Shown piece after piece: positions 38,437 through 47,942 of a stretch of DNA of 64,000 bases. The position numbers and the translations under genes are program-made. The stretch comes from Bacteroidota bacterium (GTDB lineage Bacteria > Bacteroidota > Bacteroidia > Bacteroidales > BM520), in the NCBI GenBank assembly GCA_002748065.1, contig PDRJ01000031.1, positions 62,001 to 126,000 of the forward strand. The letters run 5' to 3'. Position 1 is the first letter of the stretch. Each line of letters opens with the position of its first letter. Under the pieces are notes generated by a model. That model saw nothing but the letters and a program-made list of their open reading frames with translations, was not told the origin of the DNA and did no database searches.

Positions 38437-39181
38437 GGTAGAGGGATTGTATAAACGTTTTGGCGATTTTGTGGCCAACGACAACCTCTCTTTTACGGTG
38501 AAGAAAGGGGAGATCTTTGGTTTTTTGGGCGCCAATGGGGCGGGGAAAACGACGGCCATGAAGATCCTTTGCGGCCTGTTGTCCCCCTCCGAGGGGATAG
38601 CCAGGGTAGCCGGGTTTGATGTCTACAAAGAGGCGGAGAAAATCAAACAGCATATCGGTTATATGAGCCAGCGTTTTTCACTGTATGAAGACTTGAGCGT
38701 GATGGAGAATATTGTCTTCTATGGCGGCATTTACGGTATCAAGCACCGGGAGATACAGGTGCGGGCCAAGGCACTGCTCTCCGACCTGGGACTATGGGAT
38801 AAACGCAAACGTGTGATCGGCAGCTTACCGCTGGGATGGAAGCAGAAAATAGCCTTCTCCCTCGCCATGATGCACCGTCCCTCCATCGTCTTTCTCGACG
38901 AGCCTACCGGAGGGGTGGATCCTCTGACGCGACGGCAATTCTGGGAGATGATCTACCAGGCTGCCGAACAAGGATACACCCTCTTTGTCACCACCCACTA
39001 CATGGATGAGGCTGAATATTGCGATCGTGTCAGCATCATGGTGGAGGGGAAGATCGTGGCACTGGACACACCCTCCGCCCTGAAATCACAATACCATGCA
39101 ACCTCCATGGAGGAGGTGTTTCTACAGTTAGCAAGAGAAGAGCCATCATCTGTTTATTCTCATAATACCTCCCGCATATGA
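38414..39181 (+). CDS. ABC transporter ATP-binding protein (second)
   Basis: Second ATPase, 255 residues from the ATG at 38414 (GTG at 38411 also possible). It overlaps the first ATPase gene by 23 bp in another frame. Walker A GANGAGKTT, Q-loop YMSQRFSLYEDL, Walker B IVFLDEPTGGVDP and switch His in VTTHYMDEAE are intact, but the signature is the degenerate LPLGWKQKIAF instead of LSGGQ. The pair thus has one canonical and one altered signature, as I recall for the second half of YbhF. The two probably form a heterodimer. Confidence 0.92.
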   Translation: MNKEAVIEVEGLYKRFGDFVANDNLSFTVKKGEIFGFLGANGAGKTTAMKILCGLLSPSEGIARVAGFDVYKEAEKIKQHIGYMSQRFSLYEDLSVMENIVFYGGIYGIKHREIQVRAKALLSDLGLWDKRKRVIGSLPLGWKQKIAFSLAMMHRPSIVFLDEPTGGVDPLTRRQFWEMIYQAAEQGYTLFVTTHYMDEAEYCDRVSIMVEGKIVALDTPSALKSQYHATSMEEVFLQLAREEPSSVYSHNTSRI

Positions 39182-40284
39182 AGAGTTTCTGGGGATTTGT
39201 AAAGAAGGAGTTTTACCACATTTTCCGGGATAGACGAACCCTGCTGATCCTGTTCGGGATCCCCGTGGTTCAGATATTAATCTTTGGCTATGTGGTCACC
39301 AATGAGTTGAAGGATATGCGTATCGCCTTTCTTGACTATTCTCAGGATGAGGTGACCCACGAGATCAAGGAGAAAATCCTCGCCTCCGGATTCTTTGTGG
39401 ATGCGGGGAGCTTGCTGCATTCGGAGGAGATAGACCAAGCCTTTAAAAAGGGGGATATCCGCCAGGTAGTACTCTTTGAGGACAACTTCCAACAAAAACT
39501 CCTGCGGGAGGGAAGAGCCCATGTGCAGGTGATCACAGATGCCTCTGACGCCAATACGGCCAGCCAGTTGGTGAGCTACACCTCCGCCATCATCCAACAA
39601 TATGCAGATGGCCTCAATGCCCACAAAACCCTGCCTTTGGCAATCCATACAGAGGTACGCATGTTTTACAATGAGTCCTTAAAAGGGGTTTACCTCTTTA
39701 TCCCCGGCACCATCGTCCTTATTTTAATGCTGATATCGGCAATTATGACCTCCATCTCCATCACCCGAGAGAAAGAGATGGGGACCATGGAGACCCTGTT
39801 GGTCTCCCCTTTGCAGCCGTTGCAGATTATCATGGGAAAGATTATGCCCTACCTGCTGCTTGCACTCATCAATGCCGCAACCATTGTCTTGTTGGGTGCC
39901 CTTGTTTTTGGGCTCCCATTGCAGGGAAGCATCCTCCTCTTATCCTTCGAAATCGTGCTGTTTGTGGTCTTAGCACTGGCGCTGGGTATCTTGATCTCCA
40001 CCGTAGCACCCGACCAAATTGTGGCTATGTTTGCCTCCATGATGGGCCTCTTGTTGCCTACCCTGATTCTCTCCGGTTTTCTTTTCCCCCTGGAAAATAT
40101 GCCGAAGTGGTTGCAGTATTTCAGTTTGGTCCTTCCTCCCCGTTGGTTTTTAACCATCATCAAAGGAATTATGTTAAAAGGCGCAGGACTTGCCTCCCTG
40201 TGGAAAGAGACTCTGGTACTGATTGGCATGGCCATCGGCCTCTTTATTCTTAGTGTCAAACGGTTTAAAATTCGATTACAGTAA
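39178..40284 (+). CDS. ABC-2 type exporter permease (first)
   Basis: Inner-membrane permease of 368 residues, ABC2_membrane_3 type, like YbhS/YhhJ. One N-terminal membrane helix (ILFGIPVVQILIFGYVV), a periplasmic domain of about 150 residues, then five hydrophobic segments including MTSISITREKEMGTMETLLVSPLQP, the cytoplasmic coupling helix typical of these proteins. The ATG overlaps the ATPase stop (ATGA). Confidence 0.9.
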   Translation: MKSFWGFVKKEFYHIFRDRRTLLILFGIPVVQILIFGYVVTNELKDMRIAFLDYSQDEVTHEIKEKILASGFFVDAGSLLHSEEIDQAFKKGDIRQVVLFEDNFQQKLLREGRAHVQVITDASDANTASQLVSYTSAIIQQYADGLNAHKTLPLAIHTEVRMFYNESLKGVYLFIPGTIVLILMLISAIMTSISITREKEMGTMETLLVSPLQPLQIIMGKIMPYLLLALINAATIVLLGALVFGLPLQGSILLLSFEIVLFVVLALALGILISTVAPDQIVAMFASMMGLLLPTLILSGFLFPLENMPKWLQYFSLVLPPRWFLTIIKGIMLKGAGLASLWKETLVLIGMAIGLFILSVKRFKIRLQ

Positions 40285-41411
40285 TGCGTACCATAGGATA
40301 TATCATTCGAAAAGAGTTTTTGCAGCTGTGGAGAAATACCGTCTTTATTGCCTTGTTGACCATTATTCCGTTGGTTCAGTTTCTGGTGTTGGTGCCTGCC
40401 GCTACGTTGGAGATGAAAAAGATCACCTATTTTGTAGTCGATCACGATCTCTCTATTACCAGCCGTGACCTTTGTACGCACTTCGAAGCCTCCCCCTTCT
40501 ACCACTACGGGGGTTCCTCCTTCGATGTGGAGGAGGGCAATGCTCAGTTGATGCGTGATGAAAGTGATATGGTGATTGTCATCCCGGAGGGCTTTGAAAA
40601 AAACCTACTCAAAGAGAAACAGGCTTCGGTGCAACTGTTGATTAATGCCATCAACGGCGTAAAGGCCGAATTAATTTATGGCTATACCCTCAAAGTAGTC
40701 GCCGCCTATAACCGGGAAGTTGTGCTGTCTTATGCCTCTCCCGCTCAACAGGAGGCGATGAGCCAGAGGGCTTCCATCGGGATCGACCATAGCTATTGGT
40801 ATAATCCGGAGCTACGTTATCCTATCTACATGTTTCCAGGGATTTTAGTGATTTTAATATCGATTATCGGAATGTATATCAGTGCCTTGAATATTGTACG
40901 AGAAAAGGAGATCGGCACCTTTGAGCAGATCAATGTGACCCCCATCAAGAGGCATCAATTTATTATCGGAAAGGTGGTGCCCTTTTGGATCATTGCCATG
41001 GTGGAGATGGCCATCGGCCTGGTGGTGGGCTATCTTGTTTTTGGCGTAGTGGTGCAGGGATCCCTTCTGGTACTCTTCTCCTATACCGCTGTATACCTAC
41101 TTTTGGTCATTGGGATCGGGGTTTTTATGAGTACCATCAGCTCCACGCAACAACAGGTCATGTTTTTAACCTTCTTTTTCATGTTAACCTTTATCCTTAT
41201 GAGTGGAATCTTCACCCCGGTGGAGAATATGCCGGAGTGGGCCAAACAGGTCAATGTGGTAAACCCCTTTGCCTATTTTATGCGAGTAATTCGAATGGTC
41301 TTCCTCAAGGGAAGCGGGTTTCATGATATGTATAAAGAGTTTTTCTATACTGCCCTATATGCTATTGTGATGTTGTTCTTAAGTATTCTGCGATACCGTA
41401 AAGTCACCTGA
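40284..41411 (+). CDS. ABC-2 type exporter permease (second)
   Basis: Second permease, 375 residues, paralogue of the preceding one with the same layout: N-terminal helix, large periplasmic domain, five C-terminal helices, and coupling motif IVREKEIGTFEQINVTPIKRHQF. Like YbhR. Shares one base with the previous stop (TAATG). The two permeases, two ATPases, adaptor and TolC protein make one complete drug or lipid exporter; the substrate is unknown. Confidence 0.9.
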   Translation: MRTIGYIIRKEFLQLWRNTVFIALLTIIPLVQFLVLVPAATLEMKKITYFVVDHDLSITSRDLCTHFEASPFYHYGGSSFDVEEGNAQLMRDESDMVIVIPEGFEKNLLKEKQASVQLLINAINGVKAELIYGYTLKVVAAYNREVVLSYASPAQQEAMSQRASIGIDHSYWYNPELRYPIYMFPGILVILISIIGMYISALNIVREKEIGTFEQINVTPIKRHQFIIGKVVPFWIIAMVEMAIGLVVGYLVFGVVVQGSLLVLFSYTAVYLLLVIGIGVFMSTISSTQQQVMFLTFFFMLTFILMSGIFTPVENMPEWAKQVNVVNPFAYFMRVIRMVFLKGSGFHDMYKEFFYTALYAIVMLFLSILRYRKVT

Positions 41412-41629
41412 TGTTCGCCGGTTTTCCCTAAGCCGTAATTTGGAAAATTCCCCAACAATGTATACTTTTATCCTTTGATGAATGTGGAGTCTCAACAAGA
41501 AAAGCATAGATACGCTGTTTTATGCTCATCTTAAAAACTGTTATTGCTTCTGATAAGAAAATGTTTTTTAGAGTTTTGCAGGTTTCGTCTCTGCTGTTTT
41601 CTTAACGGGATTAAAGGGTAAAAAACTAC

Positions 41630-43060
41630 ATGTCAAGAGGAGCGATTCATATTATCTTGGTGCTGTTGCTGCTTCTATCAGGATGCAAAGAGGGGAGAGT
41701 AAAGTCTCCTCAAAAGGGGGTTAAGCCCCCTCCGGATCGTTTGGAGATGATTATCGAACGGGGGAAACTCGTTGCGGTTACCGATTACAACTCCACCAAC
41801 TATTTCATCTATCGTGGTCGCCCCATGGGGTTTCAGTATGATCTTCTAAAGGCCTTTGCCCGTCATCTCGACGTGCAGTTGGAAATTCAAATCGCCTCCT
41901 CCGTGGATGAGGCATACCGCATGCTCCTCTCCGGAGATTGTGACCTTATCGCCCTTGATATGGCCGTAACAAGCGATCGAAAAACGTTCTTGCAATTTTC
42001 TGATCCCATCAGTCAGACACGGCAGGTATTGGTACAACGAAAACCGCAGAACTGGCGCAAGATGAAGACTTGGGACGAGGTGGAGTCACACTTGATTCGC
42101 GACCCCATTAACTTGGCCCATGAAACGGTTTATGTGCAGAAAAACACCTCTTTTAGCATGCGTCTGAAAAACTTGATGGAAGAGATGGGAGATACCATCT
42201 ACGTAGTAGAGGATCCGGAATGTGAGATGGAAGAGCTTATCTCCGCTGTGGCAAAAGGAAAGATTCGCTATACCGTGTCCGATGAACATGTGGCATTGGT
42301 AAACAGCCGCTATTACGCTGATATTGATGTAAAAACCCCTGTGAGCTTTAACCAAAACCTGGCGTGGGCCACCGACAAAAAAAGTGAAACCCTTGTCAAA
42401 GAGATCAACCTATGGTTGGACGGCTTCCAAAAGGGGATCGCCTATAATGTATTATACAAGAAATATTTTGAGAACTTCCGGTACTCCTTTATTGCCCATA
42501 GCGAATACTCTTCCATCAAAGGCAATAAGATCTCTCCTTTTGATCCCATTATCAAGCGCGAGGCGAAGAGTATTGGTTGGGACTGGCGTTTGCTCGCCTC
42601 ACTCATCTATCAGGAGTCGGGGTTTAAACCCTCTGCCCGCTCATGGGTGGGGGCGTGGGGCCTTATGCAACTAATGCCTGAGACCATGCAACATTATGGG
42701 ATTGACACTACGGCCAGTGAAGAACAGCAGATTCGGGCAGGAGTTCAATTTATTCGTTGGCTCGATAACGAACTTCGTGCTTCCGTCCCGGACTCTGTGG
42801 AACGGAGAAAGTTTGTGATGGCCTCCTACAATGTGGGGCTGGCTCATGTGCTGGATGCCATTCGCCTGACCACCAAATATGGCGGCGATCCCCAAGTGTG
42901 GGATGACAACGTCAACTACTACCTGCGACAGAAGTCAAACCCTAAGTTCTTCAACGACTCCGTGGTTTACTACGGATATGCACGGGGTGAAGAGCCCTAC
43001 AAATTCGTGAATGATATCTATGATCGTTATAACCACTACGTCAATATTATTCAGCAATAA
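41630..43060 (+). CDS. MltF-type lytic transglycosylase lipoprotein
   Basis: Envelope enzyme of 476 residues that cleaves peptidoglycan glycan strands. Lipobox LLSGC at Cys19. The N-terminal two-thirds is a periplasmic solute-binding domain (SBP_bac_3; GKLVAVTDYNSTNYFIYRGRPMGFQYDLLKAFA) and the C-terminal part an SLT domain: YQESGFKPSARSWVGAWGLMQLMPET with the catalytic Glu, then ASYNVGLAHVLDA. This is the MltF architecture, in which the first domain regulates the second. 218 bp of non-coding DNA precede it, in which I find no convincing promoter. Followed after 5 bp by the alcohol dehydrogenase. Confidence 0.92.
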   Translation: MSRGAIHIILVLLLLLSGCKEGRVKSPQKGVKPPPDRLEMIIERGKLVAVTDYNSTNYFIYRGRPMGFQYDLLKAFARHLDVQLEIQIASSVDEAYRMLLSGDCDLIALDMAVTSDRKTFLQFSDPISQTRQVLVQRKPQNWRKMKTWDEVESHLIRDPINLAHETVYVQKNTSFSMRLKNLMEEMGDTIYVVEDPECEMEELISAVAKGKIRYTVSDEHVALVNSRYYADIDVKTPVSFNQNLAWATDKKSETLVKEINLWLDGFQKGIAYNVLYKKYFENFRYSFIAHSEYSSIKGNKISPFDPIIKREAKSIGWDWRLLASLIYQESGFKPSARSWVGAWGLMQLMPETMQHYGIDTTASEEQQIRAGVQFIRWLDNELRASVPDSVERRKFVMASYNVGLAHVLDAIRLTTKYGGDPQVWDDNVNYYLRQKSNPKFFNDSVVYYGYARGEEPYKFVNDIYDRYNHYVNIIQQ

Positions 43061-43065
43061 TCACC

Positions 43066-44220
43066 ATGCAAAATTTTGAGTTTTATAATCCTGTAAAGAT
43101 TATTTTTGGCATTGATACCCTTGGAAAGTTATCCAGGCTGATCCCTGTAGATCAACACATACTTCTCACTTATGGAGGGGGAAGCATCAAACGAAATGGG
43201 GTGTACGACCAAGTAAAGAAGGCTCTCTCCGGCCATCAGGTCTCGGAGTTTGGAGGCATCGAGGCGAACCCTGAATATGAAACGCTCCTAAAAGCGGCGA
43301 CCCTCTGTAGAACCCATAAGATCGACTTTATCCTTTCGGTGGGGGGTGGTTCCGTATTGGACGGAACAAAGTTTATAGCTGCTGCCGCACGGTATGAAGG
43401 CGATCCCTGGGATTTCTTTACAAAGGGAGTACGCGTGGTGGATGCCTTGCCTATGGGTGCGGTGATGACCCTGCCCGCGACAGGGTCGGAGATGAATGCA
43501 GGTGCCGTGATCTCCCGCAGGGAGCAGAAAGAGAAACGGACCTTCTACGGCACCAAACTTATGCCCCGATTTGCCATTTTAGATCCCCAAACCACCCGCT
43601 CCCTTCCCCCCTCACAACGCATCAATGGTGTGGTGGACTCCTTCGTCCATATTATGGAGCAGTACCTTACCATCGACGCAGGAGCATGGGTAAGCGACGC
43701 CTTCTCGGAGAGCCTCCTCAATGTGTTGGTGGAACACGGCCAAACCTATGTGGACGACCCGGAGAATATGGACGTTGCTGGAAATATTATGTGGGCTTCC
43801 ACCATGGCCCTTAACGGATTAATCCGGATGGGAGCCGTCACCGACTGGTCCACCCACGCCATCGGACACGTGCTGACAGCCTTTTATGGACTGGATCACG
43901 CCATCACGCTGGCCATTGTGCTTCCCGGGGTGATGCAGCGAATGCGGAACCACAAAAAGGAGAAACTGTTGCGCTACGCCCAAAAGGTATGGAACCTCTC
44001 TGAAGGCTCTCCGGAAACACGGATTGACAAAGCCATTGTACAGACCGAAGCCTTTTTCCGCCAGTTGGGTGCGAAAACACGGTTCCATGAATGGGGCATT
44101 ACCGAGGAGTGCCCGGAACAGATCGCCCAACAGATGGATCGTATAGGACTCTTGCCCATTGGAGAACACCAAAACATGGACGCTGCGGTGATCAAAGAGA
44201 TTCTCACCTTACGGCTGTAA
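43066..44220 (+). CDS. Iron-containing alcohol dehydrogenase (YqhD/BDH-like)
   Basis: NAD(P)H-dependent aldehyde/alcohol oxidoreductase, 384 residues, group III metal-dependent. N-terminal Rossmann-like part with YGGGSIKRNGVYDQV and SVGGGSVLDGTKFIA; metal ligands in DSFVHIMEQY (Asp, His) and STHAIGHVLTAFYGLDHA (two His). The pattern NPVKIIFG at the start and overall length match butanol dehydrogenase/YqhD. It could reduce reactive aldehydes or take part in fermentation. Five bases after the MltF-type gene. Confidence 0.9.
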   Translation: MQNFEFYNPVKIIFGIDTLGKLSRLIPVDQHILLTYGGGSIKRNGVYDQVKKALSGHQVSEFGGIEANPEYETLLKAATLCRTHKIDFILSVGGGSVLDGTKFIAAAARYEGDPWDFFTKGVRVVDALPMGAVMTLPATGSEMNAGAVISRREQKEKRTFYGTKLMPRFAILDPQTTRSLPPSQRINGVVDSFVHIMEQYLTIDAGAWVSDAFSESLLNVLVEHGQTYVDDPENMDVAGNIMWASTMALNGLIRMGAVTDWSTHAIGHVLTAFYGLDHAITLAIVLPGVMQRMRNHKKEKLLRYAQKVWNLSEGSPETRIDKAIVQTEAFFRQLGAKTRFHEWGITEECPEQIAQQMDRIGLLPIGEHQNMDAAVIKEILTLRL

Positions 44221-44228
44221 CACAACGG

Positions 44229-45488
44229 CTATACCTCTCCCTTGTATTGATATCCCGCATGCTCGATAGTCTCCCGCACCTTATCGAGAGAGATCTCCCC
44301 CTCCACGGAGACGATGCCACTTTTGGGATCAGCCTCTACCGATTCAACTCCTTCTAAAGGTTGTAGCGCTTTCTCAACATTCGCTTTACAATGCATGCAG
44401 CTCATGCCTGCTACTTTTATGTGTATAATTTTCATCGATTCGGACTTTTTTCCAGTAATTTTTTTACGAACAAAAGAGGGGATAATGGCATTGAATAGCA
44501 ATAACAGCAAAATTATGGCCACAATAAGGGAGATAACCCCGGTGGTGGGGGAGTGATACATTTCGGAAATCATAGAGCTACTGAACCATGCCTGGGGGAA
44601 CAGGGTGTCCATAAGAAGGCCTGAAAGAAGAGCCCCTCCCATGATAGAGAAAAGGTATATGATGAGGCTTTTCAAACCCATCTGTTTGTAAATCAAAGAG
44701 ATGGTAGCAATATTTGTTGCCGGCCCAGCCATAAGGAATACCAAGGCCGTGCCGGGACTAACCCCTTTAAGGATCAATACTGCAGCGATGGGAATGGAGC
44801 CAGTTGAGCAGACGTAAAGCGGAATGGAGAGGGCAAGGATTACCAACATGCCTGTAACTCCTTCTCCAACCCATTGAGAAAAGAAATCATCCGGGACCAA
44901 CATGGCCAGCAGCGCAGCCAGAGCCAACCCCACCAGCAACCATTTTCCAATGGAGAGGGACATTTCGTAAAAACCATACCGAAACACGGTGGCCAACCGC
45001 TGTTTGAGACCTGGCGGATCCTCTTCGCAAAGAGGTACCTCCGTTATGGCTTCCCCATGGTCCTCCTGTGTCTCAAAAAGACGACTAAACGTTCCTCCAA
45101 TGATACCGGTAATAAGTGCAGTTATGGGGCGTATGAGGGCAAAGGGAAGCCCCATGAAAGCGTATGTGACCAAAATAGAGTCAATGCCCGTTTGTGGCGT
45201 ACTGATAAGAAAACTGGTGGTAGCCCCCTTGTCTGCCCCATTGCGATAGAGGGAGACCCCAGCGGGAATCACCCCACACGAACAGAGCGGCAACGGAACC
45301 CCCAATATCGCTGCATTGATCACCGCAAAACGATTCTCCCTTCCCAAATATTTCCGTACAATACTCTCCGGAAACCAAGATTTTAAGATTCCGGCGAAAA
45401 GAAACCCCAACAAAAGCCAGGGGGCCATCTCTTCCGTAAGGCTCCAAAAAATAACAACGTACCGGTTAACAATCCCCAAGAGCTCCAT
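44229..45488 (-). CDS. SO_0444-type Cu/Zn efflux permease with HMA domain
   Basis: Inner-membrane protein of 419 residues. The N-terminal 340 residues form the permease (DUF318/ArsP-like) with GVPLPLCSCGVIPAG near residue 64 and many membrane segments, including IPLYVCSTGSIPIAAVL and FLMAGPATN. A C-terminal heavy-metal-associated domain begins near 352: VAGMSCMHCKANVEKAL with the CxxC metal site, then GYQYKGEV. This fusion is the described SO_0444 family, thought to export copper or zinc. Convergent with the alcohol dehydrogenase gene; only 8 bp separate their stops. Confidence 0.9.
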   Translation of the reverse strand: MELLGIVNRYVVIFWSLTEEMAPWLLLGFLFAGILKSWFPESIVRKYLGRENRFAVINAAILGVPLPLCSCGVIPAGVSLYRNGADKGATTSFLISTPQTGIDSILVTYAFMGLPFALIRPITALITGIIGGTFSRLFETQEDHGEAITEVPLCEEDPPGLKQRLATVFRYGFYEMSLSIGKWLLVGLALAALLAMLVPDDFFSQWVGEGVTGMLVILALSIPLYVCSTGSIPIAAVLILKGVSPGTALVFLMAGPATNIATISLIYKQMGLKSLIIYLFSIMGGALLSGLLMDTLFPQAWFSSSMISEMYHSPTTGVISLIVAIILLLLLFNAIIPSFVRKKITGKKSESMKIIHIKVAGMSCMHCKANVEKALQPLEGVESVEADPKSGIVSVEGEISLDKVRETIEHAGYQYKGEV

Positions 45489-45502
45489 TACTCCATAACA
45501 TT

Positions 45503-45556
45503 AATGACCCTTTGGACGACAAGCATAACGAAGAAGTCGAACTTTCTATACGGACG
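45503..45556 (+). repeat. Right-end fragment of the 151-bp element
   Basis: The last 54 bases (AATGACCCTTTGG...ACGGACG) of the element, left part missing. It ends directly at the stop codon (45557-45559) of the neighbouring minus-strand gene. Confidence 0.85.
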
Positions 45557-46144
45557 CTATTTGTGGATGTAGGCATAAGAGCTAACCACCCAGGAAATAC
45601 CGGTCACATCCATCTTCACTTCCACCCAGCCATATTGATAAATACGCTTATTTTTTTTACGAAAACCGATATACGAAGTTCCTGGGTCAATCCAGTCACC
45701 CTCTAACTTAACCTCTTCCCCTACAGTGTAGTTGTACGAATGCATGGTCAGCACGCGATTGGCCCAACTAAGATTCTCGTCAATTTTCCTGTTCTCGCTA
45801 AGCTGTGCCGCCAAGGTAGCTTCCGAACCGGAACAGATCTCCGTGCCTTTCCCCGGAGTAACCTTCATATCGAAGGCCAAATGCCCTAATAGGGTACCGC
45901 TTCCGACAAACGTAAAGGTGAGATCCGTTTCGCCATCCTTATCGATATCGATTCTGTGTGTTTTTTCAGTGGAGGGATATTCCATGTTGAGTACGGCCGG
46001 AGGATCAATTTCTACATAGGTGAGGTAATCACCGGAGTTCTCACCGGCGTAGATAAACTGTTGGATCTTCTCCTTATTGCAAGAGATCAATCCCAAAAAT
46101 GCCCCCATAAGGGCCATAATCATTATCCTTTTCATCGTTGTCAT
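45557..46144 (-). CDS. Hypothetical lipoprotein
   Basis: Exported lipoprotein of 195 residues (186 if the ATG at 46135 is used). Signal peptide MKRIMIMALMGAFLGLISC with lipobox Cys. The mature part is beta-rich with an aspartate-rich DIDKDGETD stretch resembling a calcium-binding loop, and ends in YGWVEVKMDVTGISWVVSSYAY. I do not recognise a family. A TATCTTTG promoter element sits just before it. Its stop codon abuts a fragment of the dispersed element, so the original 3' end may be altered. Confidence 0.75.
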   Translation of the reverse strand: MTTMKRIMIMALMGAFLGLISCNKEKIQQFIYAGENSGDYLTYVEIDPPAVLNMEYPSTEKTHRIDIDKDGETDLTFTFVGSGTLLGHLAFDMKVTPGKGTEICSGSEATLAAQLSENRKIDENLSWANRVLTMHSYNYTVGEEVKLEGDWIDPGTSYIGFRKKNKRIYQYGWVEVKMDVTGISWVVSSYAYIHK

Positions 46145-46153
46145 ATTTTCAGG

Positions 46154-46161
46154 CAAAGATA
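46154..46161 (-). promoter_or_regulatory. -7 promoter element of the lipoprotein gene
   Basis: TATCTTTG on the minus strand, 9 bp before the ATG at 46144 (18 bp before 46135). It argues for the shorter starts rather than 46165. Confidence 0.55.
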
Positions 46162-46256
46162 ACATAATCTACCATCATCCCTCCCCCTCCGGATAGAAGC
46201 GTACCGGATTTTTTTGGGGAACGAAAGAGCAAGTTATGCTATTTTTTCCTACTTTA

Positions 46257-46290
46257 GTGCCTGTCCATAAAGTCAGCGTTTTGAGAAGAG
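46257..46290 (+). repeat. Left-end fragment of the 151-bp element
   Basis: GTGCCTGTCCATAAAGTC... matches the first 34 bases of copies B and C with one or two changes, then similarity stops. Confidence 0.8.
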
Positions 46291-46462
46291 ACCAAAGATC
46301 GTTGGGGGCTGCTGAGAAGCTCAGCATGGACGAATGGGGATTTATGGATGAAAAAAACCTTGTTTCGTACATTTTTGTGAAGAAATAGCCACCCCTCGAA
46401 GAGGGTTATTGATTTTTGTTGTTTTTTTGTCCCCATATAGTTATGAGTACCATTTATCGACG

Positions 46463-47872
46463 ATGAAGAACACCTATTTCGATCTCATAGAACAGAGTTA
46501 TTATTTTCCCCAGGAGGGATTTGACTTGCAGGATGGATATTTGACCTTCCACGGGGTCTCGTTGAAGTACCTTATCCAGAAGTATGGCACCCCCTTTCGG
46601 TTAATTTACCTCCCGCGTATCGGCGAACAAATAAAGCGGGCACGGAACCTTTTTAACAGGGCTATCAAAGCCAATAACTACCAGGGGAAATACCATTTTT
46701 GTTACTGTACCAAGTGTTGCCACTTCCATCATGTGGTGAATGTGGCACTAAAACATAAGGTCAACCTGGAGACCTCCTCCTCCTTTGATATCGACTTGAT
46801 CAATAAGCTCTACCGCAAAGGAGAACTGGATAAGTCTACCATCATCGTGCATAACGGCTATAAATCCAAAGAGTATCTTCAAAAGATCCTCAAGATGCAG
46901 AAGGATGGCTTTAAGAATAGCATCATTGTGTTGGATAGTCCCAAAGAGCTTGACCGGTTAGAACAGGTAGCCGGAGATCAGGTGGTAAACCTGGGGCTGC
47001 GTATGGCCGTGGATGAAGAACCCCAGTCGGCCTACTACACCTCCCGGTTGGGCATTCGACATAACGAAATGGGAGAGCTGTTCCGAAAGCGTATTCAGGA
47101 CAACCCTCGCTTTAGGCTGAAGATGTTACACTTCTTCGTAGATTCAGGGATTAAAGATAGTCTTTACTACTGGGGTGAATTTAAAAAAGCCCTTAAGCTC
47201 TATATTGAATTGAAACGACAGAGCCCTTCGTTGGACTCCTTTAACCTTGGAGGCGGTTTTCCCATTCGGAATAACCTGGGGTTTGAATACGATTATGAGT
47301 ATATGATCCGAGAGATCGTACAGAATATTAAGGATGCTTGCCAGGCGGAGAATGTGCCGGACCCGCATATCTTTACCGAGTTTGGAAAATATACGGTGGG
47401 CGAATCGGGCGCCATCGTTTTTAGCGTCATCGAGCAGAAGCAACAAAATGATACTGAGCGTTGGTACATCGTGGATAATAGCCTCATGAATACGATCCCC
47501 GATGCATGGTCTATTCATGAGAAATTTATCCTGTTGCCCATCAATAAGTGGGATAACGAATATACCCGCGTGAACATTGGAGGTATTAGTTGCGACCACT
47601 CCGATTACTACAACTCCGAGGATTTAAACCAACAGATCCTCTTACCGCGCTTTTCCGACCATGCCAAAGAGCCGCTCTACCTTGGTTTCTTCCATACGGG
47701 AGCCTACCAGGACTCCATTAGCGGATATGGGGGCATTAAGCATTGCCTGATTCCCTCCCCCCGACATGTGATCATCGACCGGGACGAGAAGGGCAATTTT
47801 GTGGATTATGTTTTTCGTAATGAGCAATCGGTGGATCACATGCTGGATATTTTGGGTTATATGGAGGAGTGA
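46463..47872 (+). CDS. Biosynthetic arginine decarboxylase (fold type III PLP enzyme)
   Basis: Converts arginine to agmatine for polyamine synthesis; cytoplasmic, 469 residues. The start at 46463 (MKNTYFDLIEQSYYFPQEGFDL) matches the family; a frame from 46409 has no support. Alanine-racemase-like barrel: the expected PLP-lysine region near YHFCYCTKCCHF is unusual, with a conserved Lys in TKCCHFHHV; LETSSSFDIDLI, SFNLGGGFP (phosphate-binding Gly-rich loop) and EFGKYTVGESG are clear. The C-terminal beta domain has ISCDHSDYYN, the Cys-Asp pair of this class. The shorter Bacteroidota type rather than the 650-residue SpeA. Confidence 0.82.
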   Translation: MKNTYFDLIEQSYYFPQEGFDLQDGYLTFHGVSLKYLIQKYGTPFRLIYLPRIGEQIKRARNLFNRAIKANNYQGKYHFCYCTKCCHFHHVVNVALKHKVNLETSSSFDIDLINKLYRKGELDKSTIIVHNGYKSKEYLQKILKMQKDGFKNSIIVLDSPKELDRLEQVAGDQVVNLGLRMAVDEEPQSAYYTSRLGIRHNEMGELFRKRIQDNPRFRLKMLHFFVDSGIKDSLYYWGEFKKALKLYIELKRQSPSLDSFNLGGGFPIRNNLGFEYDYEYMIREIVQNIKDACQAENVPDPHIFTEFGKYTVGESGAIVFSVIEQKQQNDTERWYIVDNSLMNTIPDAWSIHEKFILLPINKWDNEYTRVNIGGISCDHSDYYNSEDLNQQILLPRFSDHAKEPLYLGFFHTGAYQDSISGYGGIKHCLIPSPRHVIIDRDEKGNFVDYVFRNEQSVDHMLDILGYMEE

Positions 47873-47942
47873 TGGAAAAGAATGGGACTCATAATGGGGG
47901 GGATGATCCTCTTCGAATAGTGCTGAGAAACTTTTATGAATC

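Larger units (their letters stand above)
46145..46462. other. Intergenic region with element fragment
   Basis: 318 bp between divergent genes. It holds the lipoprotein promoter element, the left-end element fragment (46257-46290) and a following stretch (46291-46390) that is not part of the 151-bp element and contains a 20-codon open frame starting MDEWGFMDEKN; this may be another repeat family but no second copy is in the window. Confidence 0.6.
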
